IMG/VR virus record: IMGVR_UViG_3300030102_007258
Location: 1-23,612 of that record
Length of the DNA stretch: 23,612 bases
Strand: one strand, 5' to 3'
DNA from: a virus
Under the pieces are notes generated by a model. The model was not told the origin of the DNA. It ran no database searches and saw nothing but the letters and a program-made list of their open reading frames with translations. Below, piece by piece: positions 1 through 8,541 of this stretch. The stretch's first letter is position 1, and each line of letters starts with the position of its first letter. The position numbers and the translations under genes were made by a program.

Positions 1-742
1 CTACAGTTGACTTATTCATATCTTCTTGCCATTGTTTATGGCGGGATTCATCTCCATCAAAACTACCTGCCCCTCTACCTGTTAAATGATACACTAAAGA
101 ATTCCATGGTTGAATAAATTTAAAACTAGCTAAAGCCATTCTATTAAATAAGTCAGAATCTTCTCTGCATGAGTGCATTATAGGATCATGTCCACCTAAA
201 ATTTCAAAAAACTCCGATTTATTAACCATCCAGGGAGCAAAAATTCCTTCTGTAGTTTTAGTATCATCTAAATGTTCTTCAACATATTTATTAAATTCTT
301 CTTCCTTAAATTCTTCGGGCCACATCCCAAAATCCATTAGTATTTTTTCCCCTCCATTAGGGTGGATTGGTGGTTCTATTCTTGTGGAACATACCACAGA
401 TTTAGGTTTTAGTTTACTATATGCATTTAAATCTGCGTTTTTACCCAACATCATATCAGCATGGAATATCATTACAACTTCTGTTTGAGATTTTTCAATA
501 CAAAAATCATAAGCCATTCCTATACCAAAAAGTGAATTACCTAAATTAGGGTTAACATAATAAGATAGGTTGTATTCCTCTTTTACTTGATCCAACCACT
601 CAATAGTTCCATCTTCATCTGAATCTACAAAAATTATAATATCATGGTCTTTTCTATAGGCATTTTTTCTTATAGAGGGAATACAAGTTTTTAAATAACG
701 TAAATTAGATTTACTAGGTATGCAAAATGTTATTTTATCCAT
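1..742 (-). CDS. GT2-family glycosyltransferase, C-terminus cut by window edge
   Basis: The reading frame starts at ATG 742 and stays open to base 1, giving 247 codons; the C-terminus lies outside the window. The N-terminus reads ITFCIPSKSNLRYLK, a typical GT-A nucleotide-sugar-binding start. An acidic HADM motif at residues 94-97 stands in the place of the DxD metal/nucleotide-sugar site. Further on come an ED-D-LF-R element and LVYHLTGRGAG, as in GT2 enzymes. It overlaps the gmd stop by 8 bases. It is clearly paralogous to the gene at 3721-4605, with matching spacing up to the SDLY/HADM site. Sugar donor and acceptor are unknown. The family call is confident and the specificity is not. Confidence 0.85.
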   Translation of the reverse strand, partial: MDKITFCIPSKSNLRYLKTCIPSIRKNAYRKDHDIIIFVDSDEDGTIEWLDQVKEEYNLSYYVNPNLGNSLFGIGMAYDFCIEKSQTEVVMIFHADMMLGKNADLNAYSKLKPKSVVCSTRIEPPIHPNGGEKILMDFGMWPEEFKEEEFNKYVEEHLDDTKTTEGIFAPWMVNKSEFFEILGGHDPIMHSCREDSDLFNRMALASFKFIQPWNSLVYHLTGRGAGSFDGDESRHKQWQEDMNKSTV

Positions 743-1700
743 TACTTAGCAAATTAATATCATTATCTACCATTGTCTTTACTAGATCTTCAAATGAAGT
801 TTTAGGTTCCCATCCTAGAATGTTTTTAGCTTTTGAAGAATCTCCTTTTAAAACATCTACTTCAGCGGGTCTCATAAATCTAGGATCTTGTTTTATATGT
901 CGTTCCCAAGCATTAGTTCCTATATGATTAAAAGCAATCTCTAAAAAGTCTTTAATTGAATAAGTTTCCCCGGTGGCAATTACGAAATCATCAGGTACTT
1001 CTTGTTGTAGCATTAGCCACATAGCTTCGACATAGTCTGGGGAATAACCCCAATCTCTTTTAGCATCTAAATTTCCTAAAGTAATATAGTCTTCTAGGTC
1101 TAATGCTATTCTTGCAACACCGTCTGTAATTTTCCTAGTAACAAATTCAATCCCCCTTCTTTCGGATTCATGGTTGAAAAGAATTCCACTACAGGCAAAC
1201 ATGTCATATGATTCCCTATAATTTTTAGTAATCCAATGACCATATAATTTTGCCACACCATATGGACTTCTTGGGTAAAATGGAGTTGTTTCTTTAGCGG
1301 GGTTTTCAACCATCCTACCAAACATTTCTGAGCTAGATGCTTGGTAAAATTTAATTTTAGGATTGAATTCCCTAATGGCCTCTAAAATTCTAAGTACGCC
1401 TAATCCAGTTACATCACTTGTTTGTTCTGGGGTGTTCCAGGATTCTCCTACAAATGATTGAGCTGCTAGATTATATACTTCATCAGGTTGGGATATTCTT
1501 AAACACCTAAAAAGAGAATTTTGATCTGTTAAATCACCTTGAATAAATTCAATTCTTCCTTCTAAGTGAGAGGTATTCACCCTGTTTTTTACAGATGATC
1601 TTCTTTCAACCCCATAAATTTTATATCCTTTATCTAATAAAAAATCAGCTAAATGGCTTCCGTCCATTCCATTGATACCTGTTATTAAAGCAGTTTTCAT
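735..1700 (-). CDS. gmd: GDP-mannose 4,6-dehydratase
   Basis: This is an extended short-chain dehydrogenase of 321 aa, slightly shorter than most bacterial Gmd. It converts GDP-D-mannose to GDP-4-keto-6-deoxy-D-mannose, the precursor of GDP-fucose, GDP-rhamnose and GDP-perosamine. The NAD(P)-binding glycine motif GINGMDG is at residues 8-14. The catalytic S/T-E region SSSEMFG is at 122-128 and the YxxxK pair is Y147/K151 (YGVAK). The SERRG and AKRDWGYSPDYVEAMW elements are family hallmarks. The start at 1700 is supported by the standard MKTALITG N-terminus and an AAATTT leader, even though it lies 56 bases inside the upstream aminotransferase frame. No fucose synthetase or reductase is visible here. 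The adjacent PLP aminotransferase makes an amino-sugar (perosamine-like) product plausible, which is inference. Confidence 0.95.
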   Translation of the reverse strand: MKTALITGINGMDGSHLADFLLDKGYKIYGVERRSSVKNRVNTSHLEGRIEFIQGDLTDQNSLFRCLRISQPDEVYNLAAQSFVGESWNTPEQTSDVTGLGVLRILEAIREFNPKIKFYQASSSEMFGRMVENPAKETTPFYPRSPYGVAKLYGHWITKNYRESYDMFACSGILFNHESERRGIEFVTRKITDGVARIALDLEDYITLGNLDAKRDWGYSPDYVEAMWLMLQQEVPDDFVIATGETYSIKDFLEIAFNHIGTNAWERHIKQDPRFMRPAEVDVLKGDSSKAKNILGWEPKTSFEDLVKTMVDNDINLLSNG

Positions 1701-2874
1701 AAATTTTATTTATTATTATATTACAAATTCTTTTTACGTCCTTTTTCTTTATTCCTAAATGAATTGGGAGGGTTAATAGTTGGTTTGAAAAAAGATGGGC
1801 ATTAGGACAACTGCCAAAAGCATCTTTATACATAGGATATTGAGTATTATCAATATAATGTACCCCTGGGTAGATGTTGTTTTGTTGTAAGGTAAGAATT
1901 AAATCATCTCTCAATTTTTCATTTACTCTTATTTGAAATAAATGTTTTGAAGAAGATGATACTAATGGGGAATCCGGAACTAAATTTAACCAATCCTTCT
2001 TCTCCATTTCCTTTAAAATCTCCGTATACCACCTAGCAACTTTTCTTCTATAGGCATTATCCTTATCTAAATACTTAAGTTGAACTAAACCTATAGAGGC
2101 CATAATAGAATTACCATGGTACTTATACCCTAATTCATCTACATTATATTTCCATTTATATGTTCCTTGCTCACTTCTATTAAATGTATCTTTATTAATC
2201 CCTAACCAAGATAACTTTCTAACAGCACTATCATTTTCTCGTTCTCTGAAGCAGATCATTCCGGAATCTGCAGTAGGTAAATTTTTAACAGATTGAAAAC
2301 TAAATACTGTAACATCGGCCTCTTGACCTACATGATGTTCGGTAGAACCCACTCCATGAAATACTTTGTTAACTTTAGTCCCGGCCATATGAGCAGCGTC
2401 TAAAATTAGTTTTAAATTATGTTTTAAACAAATCCTTTCCACTTCCTCTAATTCCCCGGTATTACCTCCTATACCTACATACATTACAGCCTTAGTTTTA
2501 GGAGTAATCTTTGATAAAATTGATAACGGAGACAAACATAAGGATTCATCAACATCAGCAAAAACTGGTTTAAGGTTTGAGTGAAGGATAGCATGATTTG
2601 AAGATATAAAAGTAAGTGGAGTAGTAATTACTTCACTTCCCTCCTCCCATGCATATCTTCTTTTAAATACTTCAAGAGCTAAATGCAACCCGGCAGTATT
2701 TGAGGAAATAAAATGGGAATGAGGTAAACCTGTATATTTACACCATTCTGATTCAAATTCTTCTGTCTTAAAACCAATCCCAGTCCACCCCTTATCTAGG
2801 CATTCTTTAATACCTGATAAAATTTTACGTGTCCTATACTTAGGTTTAAGAACGTTGATCTTCTTTGTACTCAT
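1645..2874 (-). CDS. DegT/DnrJ/EryC1-family PLP sugar aminotransferase
   Basis: This 409-aa protein has the fold-type I signature of nucleotide-sugar aminotransferases. The substrate-binding start region is GWTGIG (residues 29-34). The cofactor Asp is in LDAAHMAG (D159), and the Schiff-base lysine is K197 in SFQSVKNLP followed by TADSGMI. A C-terminal YPGVHYIDNTQYPMY segment matches the active-site lid of this family. Such enzymes transaminate keto-sugars such as GDP-4-keto-6-deoxymannose, and the product of the next gene (gmd) would be a fitting substrate. The normal family C-terminus would fall near INKIYE; about 14 more residues read through the start of gmd. It overlaps the preceding gene by 29 bases. 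Substrate assignment is inferred from context. Confidence 0.9.
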   Translation of the reverse strand: MSTKKINVLKPKYRTRKILSGIKECLDKGWTGIGFKTEEFESEWCKYTGLPHSHFISSNTAGLHLALEVFKRRYAWEEGSEVITTPLTFISSNHAILHSNLKPVFADVDESLCLSPLSILSKITPKTKAVMYVGIGGNTGELEEVERICLKHNLKLILDAAHMAGTKVNKVFHGVGSTEHHVGQEADVTVFSFQSVKNLPTADSGMICFRERENDSAVRKLSWLGINKDTFNRSEQGTYKWKYNVDELGYKYHGNSIMASIGLVQLKYLDKDNAYRRKVARWYTEILKEMEKKDWLNLVPDSPLVSSSSKHLFQIRVNEKLRDDLILTLQQNNIYPGVHYIDNTQYPMYKDAFGSCPNAHLFSNQLLTLPIHLGIKKKDVKRICNIIINKIYENCFNNRYQWNGRKPFS

Positions 2875-3718
2875 AACCGTCTATAATAAATTCTTTTGGT
2901 AGATCAAAAGGTTTAGTTTCTTTATCTTGGGGAAGATCTACATTTCCCCTACCACACTCAATCATCCACTTAGATTTTCTATACACATTAGATAACCATT
3001 TAAAGGAATCTTGTCCAAAATATTTAGAAAATTTATAGGCATTAAGATAAAGAGAAGAATTACCAAATGGATCAGTTAGTAAAAATTTAGTACCATCTTC
3101 CTTAACTCCTTCACATAATGGGACATTTACATACTCAAATCCATTTATTAATTTAATATGTTTCCATCTAGTAACTAAGAAACTACCTCTAATAGATAGA
3201 CATTGTATTTTTTCATCAAACATATGTCTGTTTTCAGGTCGTACATAATCTATCCACTTATGATTAGCGTATTCTTTGGTTTGAGGGTTTGTATTTAACC
3301 AATAACTAAGTCTGGCTTCTTCATTAGGGTCCATTAGATAAGGATAGTTAAACCCATTACCTATAATTTTAATTTTATCATCAGCTAAGTGGCTTACACA
3401 TGCCTCAATGAATCCCCAATCCTTGATAACCATATCATCTTGTATACAAAATACAAAATCGTCATCCTCAAATTCCAGATCATTAAATGCTTTATTATAT
3501 GCACCCCACTCTAACCCTACATTATCGTATAATTTCCATTCAAAATTATTTTTAACTAAATCTATAGGTTCTTTATGACATGCCCAAAACACATCTATAT
3601 TATCATTACTATTATTGAGATAAATTAACCCCTCAATAAATTCAGTAAGATTAGTTCTATGATCAAATTCATCAAACCACCACCCACAGATAATAATTTT
3701 TATTTTTGCTTCTTTCAT
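2846..3718 (-). CDS. Putative GT-A fold glycosyltransferase
   Basis: This is a 290-aa protein. Its N-terminal half resembles a GT-A nucleotide-sugar-binding domain: a beta-strand start (KIKIIICGWW), an EWGAYNKAF segment, then an acidic site FCIQDDM (QDDM at residues 93-96) in the DxD position. SIRGSFLVTRWKHI in the middle resembles the acceptor-side loop seen in small GT2 proteins. No signal peptide or membrane segment is evident, so a cytoplasmic enzyme is expected. It follows the GT2 gene at 3721-4605 with a 2-base gap and overlaps the aminotransferase by 29 bases, so it belongs to the same operon. Family membership is moderately certain and substrate is unknown. Confidence 0.65.
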   Translation of the reverse strand: MKEAKIKIIICGWWFDEFDHRTNLTEFIEGLIYLNNSNDNIDVFWACHKEPIDLVKNNFEWKLYDNVGLEWGAYNKAFNDLEFEDDDFVFCIQDDMVIKDWGFIEACVSHLADDKIKIIGNGFNYPYLMDPNEEARLSYWLNTNPQTKEYANHKWIDYVRPENRHMFDEKIQCLSIRGSFLVTRWKHIKLINGFEYVNVPLCEGVKEDGTKFLLTDPFGNSSLYLNAYKFSKYFGQDSFKWLSNVYRKSKWMIECGRGNVDLPQDKETKPFDLPKEFIIDGYEYKEDQRS

Positions 3719-3720
3719 TT

Positions 3721-4605
3721 TTAATTCTGATTAATTCTGTTAGGGGATCCATCTATAATAGGCATTGCCCTTACAAAATCCATCTCATCTGTCTCTGCTG
3801 GTTTACCATATTTTTTAATAAATTCTCTCATACTATTCTGTTCTATTTCTGACAATTCAACAGGTCTTTTAGTTAGATCATCATCTGGGAATCTACTAGC
3901 TCTAGAAGCGAAATGGTAAAGTAATGAATTAGAGGTTAGAGCAAATTTAAATCCTTCATTCTGCATTCTAATAAATAAATCCATATCCTCACAATAAGCA
4001 GGGGCAAATCGATCATCATTTCCCCCAATATAATCCCAATCTTTTTTCCGGATTAAACCACTTACACCTTCTCCCTTTCTAAAAATCATTTCTTCGTTTA
4101 ATGTACGTAATTCTTTACACCAATCCAAGAAATATTGCTCTTTAAAGTCATGGTGGTATGCACCAAATTCATCTAAGGGAACAAATATAGTTCCTACTCT
4201 TTCGGGATCGTTAAAAATATCAGGTTGGACTCTGTAACTAAATACAGATCCTCTATCTTCTCCTATTTGTTCTTCAAAGCATTTAAGTAATTCTAAATCC
4301 CAATCAGTAGAACAGTATAAGTCAGATTGAAGGAAATTAATAAATTCTGTTTTTACTTTACTAGCACAAAAATTCATTCCACCCCCAATACCTCTTCTTT
4401 TTTCATTATTGGGTTCTATATAAACTTCTAAATTATATTTTTCCTTATTTTCTTCTAACCATTCATTTGTTCCATCAGTACAATTTTCTGCATAAACCAC
4501 AAATGGTGAGTCTTTAAAATGACTATTTTTCCTTACGGATTTAATAAGGAGTTTTAAATAATGATAATTATTATAGGTTGAAATGCAATTTGTTATTTTA
4601 CTCAT
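3721..4605 (-). CDS. GT2-family glycosyltransferase
   Basis: This is a 294-aa GT-A enzyme. It has the N-terminal ITNCISTYNN strand-loop, a CTDGTNEWL segment contacting nucleotide, an acidic LQSDLY motif (SDLY at residues 94-97) at the DxD position, and a downstream ED-DLFIR element typical of the GT2 catalytic base region. Its layout matches the partial gene at 1-742 almost position for position, including the KYNLEVY/EYNLSYY segment and LLYHFASRASR versus LVYHLTGRGAG. The two are therefore duplicated or repeatedly acquired paralogues. It overlaps the CstII/MptE-like gene by 4 bases (ATGA). The probable role is in sugar decoration made by this island; donor and acceptor are not determinable. 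Confidence 0.85.
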   Translation of the reverse strand: MSKITNCISTYNNYHYLKLLIKSVRKNSHFKDSPFVVYAENCTDGTNEWLEENKEKYNLEVYIEPNNEKRRGIGGGMNFCASKVKTEFINFLQSDLYCSTDWDLELLKCFEEQIGEDRGSVFSYRVQPDIFNDPERVGTIFVPLDEFGAYHHDFKEQYFLDWCKELRTLNEEMIFRKGEGVSGLIRKKDWDYIGGNDDRFAPAYCEDMDLFIRMQNEGFKFALTSNSLLYHFASRASRFPDDDLTKRPVELSEIEQNSMREFIKKYGKPAETDEMDFVRAMPIIDGSPNRINQN

Positions 4606-5396
4606 AATTCTGTTCTTGGTATTTGATTTGATGAAGGATTTCTATCTGATATAATATTAAATTCTATTCCTTTATTTTTTAGGTAATTATATAATGCTAG
4701 GGCTGATTTAACTACTGTGTTTACTTCATGGTAATTCATAGGAGTAGGGGCGTAAGCCATTTGTTCTTGAGTATCCTCATAAAAATGATCTTGCCAAATA
4801 TCTTCTCTTAAATTATCTCCTTTGAATTTACTTACATCACCTATGTCCCATCCTAAAGTAATAATCTTACTAACTCCTAAATATACTGCTAAATGTATTA
4901 CAGTCTCATACATTATCCCAGGCCCATACATTCTTTCTAGAGTTTTATCTAACTCCCATTCTTCAAAATTTTCTAACCCCGCTTGAGAATTATCTATTCT
5001 ATGGATAATATCTGGGTGGTGATTACCTGTTACTGGGAGCATTAGTTCACACTTAAGATTATTATCTAAAATCATGTTAGGATGGAACTGTTCAAACACC
5101 TCCCATACTACAATGTTAGTAGTATCTTTATAATCGTAAGGTTGGAAATTAGTAAAATTTAAAACATGAAAATCAGTTACAGATTTAATTAAATTGAAAG
5201 CTTGTTTAATTGAGATTACTAATTTATCTTTTAACTTACTTTCCAATTCCTCACTAGTATAGTTCTTTAAAGAAGGCCCTCCAGTAACAATATAACAAGT
5301 TTCTCCCTTAAAAGCATCTTTTAATACTTTAAGTCTTTCGGGGATGTCCTCGAGTTGATTTATTTGTTGTAAAAGATCTTTAGTTTTAGTCTTCAT
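4602..5396 (-). CDS. CstII (GT42)/MptE-like protein, candidate CMP-sugar transferase
   Basis: The 264-aa protein has the two signatures shared by GT42 sialyltransferases and the related MptE-like (DUF115) group. These are an N-terminal glycine loop YIVTGGPSLKNY (TGGPSLKNY at residues 38-46) and a C-terminal block from residue 157 to 184 running YGPGIMYETVIHLA to IITLGWD. In CstII the equivalent segments hold the CMP moiety. The gene directly follows the fusion that carries a CMP-sugar synthetase domain (11-base overlap), which supports a CMP-activated donor. A likely role is transfer of a CMP-ulosonate onto a glycan or protein. Alternatives are an MptE-like pyrophosphokinase or a non-catalytic flagellin-glycosylation-type protein. 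The fold call rests on motif memory, not on a search. Confidence 0.6.
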   Translation of the reverse strand: MKTKTKDLLQQINQLEDIPERLKVLKDAFKGETCYIVTGGPSLKNYTSEELESKLKDKLVISIKQAFNLIKSVTDFHVLNFTNFQPYDYKDTTNIVVWEVFEQFHPNMILDNNLKCELMLPVTGNHHPDIIHRIDNSQAGLENFEEWELDKTLERMYGPGIMYETVIHLAVYLGVSKIITLGWDIGDVSKFKGDNLREDIWQDHFYEDTQEQMAYAPTPMNYHEVNTVVKSALALYNYLKNKGIEFNIISDRNPSSNQIPRTEL

Positions 5397-7044
5397 GCCA
5401 ATTATTTTCTATTACAACGATATCCTCGGGGTAGTCTACAGCATATGAAACATTATTTAACTCTAACATTTTAACTTTCATTCCTTTTTCTAAACACCTT
5501 ACTATTTCAATATCCTCAATACTCTCTAAAGGTGTTTTTTTATTAGAATTAAATTCTTTTAGTTGTTTCTTATTGAAAACATAAATACAAACCTGTTTTT
5601 TTACTGATGTATAATCACCTTGTTTGGACCCGGGCAATACACTTCTACTTGAATATATTAACTCATTATTGAGATTACAAATTACTTTAGGTATTTTTTT
5701 ATCAGTAGCCTCTTCGTCTTTATGAAGATTAGACATACAATTAATCACATAATCTTTATTAGAAGATTTTAATTCTATAGCTTTTACAATATCATTAGGA
5801 TTAACCATAGGTTCATCACCTTGGATATTTACTATAATATCAGCATCAATCTCTAAAGAAGCTTCTGCTACTCGATCAGTACCTGTTAAACAATCATCTG
5901 AGGTCAATATAGCTTTGTATCCATCTTTAGTTACTAAATCAGATATTTGTTTATTTTCAGTGGCTATATAAACATTTTCCTTACCTACAGCTTCTTTAGC
6001 TTGATCAGCTACCCTAAGTACCATTTCCCTTCCAAGTATTTTAGCTAAAGGTTTTCCTGGGAATCTAGTTGATTTATATCTAGCAGGGATTATAACTGCT
6101 ACTTTTTGTTTAGTAATAGATTTTAGGTAATCATCATCAAATGAATTCCTAGACTTTAATGTTTCTAAAATTTTTAAAGTTTGCTTAGAAGATAAATCCC
6201 ATTGATTTATACCTTGAGAGTATAGAGGGTGGATGCTATCCCTTCCTGATTGATGGAAAATAATATTTTTCCCCCATCCATAATGGTGTTTTAAAATATT
6301 AAACTTTTCTACTAAATTAAATATTTCAGGGGTCATAATACCTTTATGTACTAATAACTGTTCTGTAGTAACATTACCAACACCTCTCCCCATTCCAGTA
6401 ATAGTTCCGTCTATATACTTTACTCCATTTTCAATAGCTGCTAAACAGTTTGCAAATGCCAACCCCATATTATCATGGGTATGAATCCCACTAGCATATG
6501 AAGATAAAGATTTTACATCTTTAGGTAGAAGAGAACCATAACTATCAGCAATATAAAAAGCCTCTATATCTAATCCATCAATGATTAATTTAAAATCCAT
6601 TACTTGTTCTTCTTCTAAAAGGGATACCCCCATCAAATTACAAATAACAGTATAATTTAGTTCTTTTAAGATTTTTACTATAGAAGTAAGGTGAGGTGCT
6701 TCATTATATTTAGCAGCTACTCTACAAATTTTAAATAATGAAGCTGGTTTAATAGTATCCCTTAGTAATTTTTCATTTAATCTATTTTTTTCTACAAAAT
6801 CCTTAACATCAATCATAAATGCTAAATCAGATTTTATTGGAAAATTAATTACAGAAGAGATAAATCCATCATTACATTTTCTGTAGGGACCACCCTTTAA
6901 AGGTGATTTATAACCTAGTTCAATAATATCAACATTTCCATCTAGTGCTTTAACTAAATCTCTAACTAGCTCAGTTTCAAAACTCCAATTAGTATAGTAA
7001 CCTCCATCTCTAAAGGTACAATCTAAAATTTTAAATTCTTTCAT
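5386..7044 (-). CDS. Fusion: HMGL-type aldolase + KdsB-type CMP-sugar synthetase
   Basis: This single 552-aa protein carries two enzymes. Residues 1 to about 300 form a DRE-TIM metallolyase/aldolase: LDCTFRDGG (7-15) supplies the Asp and Arg, and HTHDNMG (188-194) supplies the two metal-binding histidines, as in 4-hydroxy-2-oxovalerate aldolases. Residues about 314-552 form a 3-deoxy-manno-octulosonate cytidylyltransferase-like domain: IPARYKSTRFPGKPL (319-333) binds the CTP phosphates, NIQGDEP (406-412) binds metal, YSSRSVLPGS lies in the sugar pocket, and DYPED is at 537-541. At about 238 residues this domain is close to full KdsB length. The expected chemistry is pyruvate-type aldol formation of a keto-acid sugar followed by CMP activation, which is inference. 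The KdsB 'PW' position reads 'PG', so the sugar may not be Kdo. It overlaps both neighbours. Confidence 0.88.
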   Translation of the reverse strand: MKEFKILDCTFRDGGYYTNWSFETELVRDLVKALDGNVDIIELGYKSPLKGGPYRKCNDGFISSVINFPIKSDLAFMIDVKDFVEKNRLNEKLLRDTIKPASLFKICRVAAKYNEAPHLTSIVKILKELNYTVICNLMGVSLLEEEQVMDFKLIIDGLDIEAFYIADSYGSLLPKDVKSLSSYASGIHTHDNMGLAFANCLAAIENGVKYIDGTITGMGRGVGNVTTEQLLVHKGIMTPEIFNLVEKFNILKHHYGWGKNIIFHQSGRDSIHPLYSQGINQWDLSSKQTLKILETLKSRNSFDDDYLKSITKQKVAVIIPARYKSTRFPGKPLAKILGREMVLRVADQAKEAVGKENVYIATENKQISDLVTKDGYKAILTSDDCLTGTDRVAEASLEIDADIIVNIQGDEPMVNPNDIVKAIELKSSNKDYVINCMSNLHKDEEATDKKIPKVICNLNNELIYSSRSVLPGSKQGDYTSVKKQVCIYVFNKKQLKEFNSNKKTPLESIEDIEIVRCLEKGMKVKMLELNNVSYAVDYPEDIVVIENNWHED

Positions 7045-7897
7045 TTAGTTTTTGTATTTCTTTAGTATAATTAGATTCTGATTTACCTCTCATTTTACTT
7101 TGATTATTTTTCCTCTTAATAAAAGGATCCATAGAATAAGACCTATAAACTCTATCTTCTTTTACTATGATATCATTTAGAATATACTGTTTTATGTCAT
7201 ATCCTTTATTTTTTAATAAATTAGCTCCTTCTGCTACAAATGTATCATCTAGACCATAATGTCCCAAGCTATCAGGAATGTCTATTAAATTAAGGAGGTC
7301 TTTACTAAAAACGTTAAACCACCCCCCTCCAAATTTAATGTAAGGGGACACTATTAGTTCAATATCTTTGGGAGTATGACTGAATACTTGGTATGGATCT
7401 TGTAGCCATTGTTGGTGATCTCTATCTAAATTTCTATAATTTTGGTTTGAAATAACATCCCAACTTTTATCCCAAAGTTGAAAAATTTGAGGGGTAATGA
7501 TATAATGCTCATTCCTAATTTGCCCTATAGCTTGGTTTATATAAAATAGTATATTATCTGGGAAGATGAGATCGGTGTCTAAGTAAGCTATATGAGTAGT
7601 ATTATCCTTAGACCTAATAGCTTCCCTCCTAACTGAATTACATCCAGTTTGTTCATAAGATACTTTTTGATCATTATGAAAAGGACTTTTTTTAAAAATT
7701 AAATCAAATTTATCTACACAGAATTCTTTAGTTAATAGAGATTCATCCCAATTAATATCTTCATCTGATACATTTAAAGTAAAATCTAATGTGAAATCCT
7801 TAGGATCAATAAATCTAGAACTTCTTTTAAGTTGATCTACAATCCAAGCTACTTGATCTAATTCATTAGGTAAACAATGTAAAACTATTTTGGTCAT
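7031..7897 (-). CDS. Putative GT-A fold glycosyltransferase
   Basis: This is a 288-aa protein. A DxD-type motif, YLDTDLIFPDN (LDTD at residues 106-109), follows a RREAIRSKDN helix, which is the usual order in GT-A enzymes (nucleotide-contacting helix, then the metal site). Later PYIKFGGGWFNVFSKDLL resembles the acceptor-side loop, and YGLDDTFVAEGANLL resembles the ED/DD catalytic region. No membrane segment is visible. The C-terminus is basic (FIKRKNNQSKMRGK). It overlaps the next gene by 14 bases and the previous by 4 (ATGA), so it is part of the same transcription unit. Substrate is unknown. Confidence 0.7.
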   Translation of the reverse strand: MTKIVLHCLPNELDQVAWIVDQLKRSSRFIDPKDFTLDFTLNVSDEDINWDESLLTKEFCVDKFDLIFKKSPFHNDQKVSYEQTGCNSVRREAIRSKDNTTHIAYLDTDLIFPDNILFYINQAIGQIRNEHYIITPQIFQLWDKSWDVISNQNYRNLDRDHQQWLQDPYQVFSHTPKDIELIVSPYIKFGGGWFNVFSKDLLNLIDIPDSLGHYGLDDTFVAEGANLLKNKGYDIKQYILNDIIVKEDRVYRSYSMDPFIKRKNNQSKMRGKSESNYTKEIQKLNERI

Positions 7898-8541
7898 ATA
7901 CTACTATACAATTCATTTTGTTTTTCTTGTCTATCTATAGTTTTAGGGTGATACAATGACCATTCTTCTTCAGCAGGTAAATGGGCATGGCATGAATGTG
8001 ATACAATACGTTCATGTACTTTACCTTGCCATTTTAAACGTACTTCCCCGAACCACCCCGTCCACTTACTGTTTTTATAAATTCTACCTTGATGATCTGG
8101 GAAGTTGATCCATCCATTCTTATTTTTCTTCCATCTCCATCTAGTTAAATGTTCTTCAGTTAGTCCTTCAACTGTATTTACTCTAGGAACATAAAATAAA
8201 TCTACATTATTCTCTAGTAAATTAGGGAGATTTTTAATTAAGTTTTCATGAGGTAATTCATCAGCATCAATTTGAAAAATATATTCTGTACTACAGAAAT
8301 CAAATAATCTATTTTTATAATCAGCAAAATCACCATTAAATTCATATGGATACCAAGCAAACTCATTATTTACCGAGTGTGTTCTTAAATATTCTTCTAC
8401 TATAGAGGTGCCATTAGTATTATCAAAAAGTACTACAATTTCATCATCAATAGATTTATTTTTTAGTAAAAATGGTATTAATCTTTGTATTTCTACAAAC
8501 TCATTACAAACTGTAATGGCATAAGTAACTGTTTTTTTCAT
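7894..8541 (-). CDS. GT2-family glycosyltransferase (WaaE-like)
   Basis: This is a compact 215-aa GT2 enzyme. The N-terminal strand TYAITVCNE is followed by EIVVLFDNTNGTS, then FQIDADE (IDADE at residues 91-95) as the metal-binding site, and a later KVHER (VHE at 175-177). The VHE element is characteristic of the WaaE/KdtX-like and related GT2 proteins that act on lipopolysaccharide cores. The length is short, about the catalytic domain only. It overlaps the 55-aa gene at 8538-8705 by 4 bases (ATGA). A lipopolysaccharide-type acceptor is suggested by family resemblance only. Confidence 0.85.
   Translation of the reverse strand: MKKTVTYAITVCNEFVEIQRLIPFLLKNKSIDDEIVVLFDNTNGTSIVEEYLRTHSVNNEFAWYPYEFNGDFADYKNRLFDFCSTEYIFQIDADELPHENLIKNLPNLLENNVDLFYVPRVNTVEGLTEEHLTRWRWKKNKNGWINFPDHQGRIYKNSKWTGWFGEVRLKWQGKVHERIVSHSCHAHLPAEEEWSLYHPKTIDRQEKQNELYSSI

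Noticed and set aside
727-927. Plus-strand open frames (also 12726-12914, 13248-13463, 13915-14265, 14386-14595, 16139-16354, 18078-18281)
   Set aside because: Each lies antisense inside a recognised gene, has no family features and no sensible upstream signal.
1106-1321. Minus-strand overlapping frames (also 10645-10827 and 19499-19789)
   Set aside because: They are shifted-frame shadows of gmd, the GT-B gene and the MazG-like gene.
1707-1714. Late-promoter-like AATAAATA upstream of gmd
   Set aside because: It departs from TATAAATA at the first base, lies inside the aminotransferase frame and is only six bases from the start.
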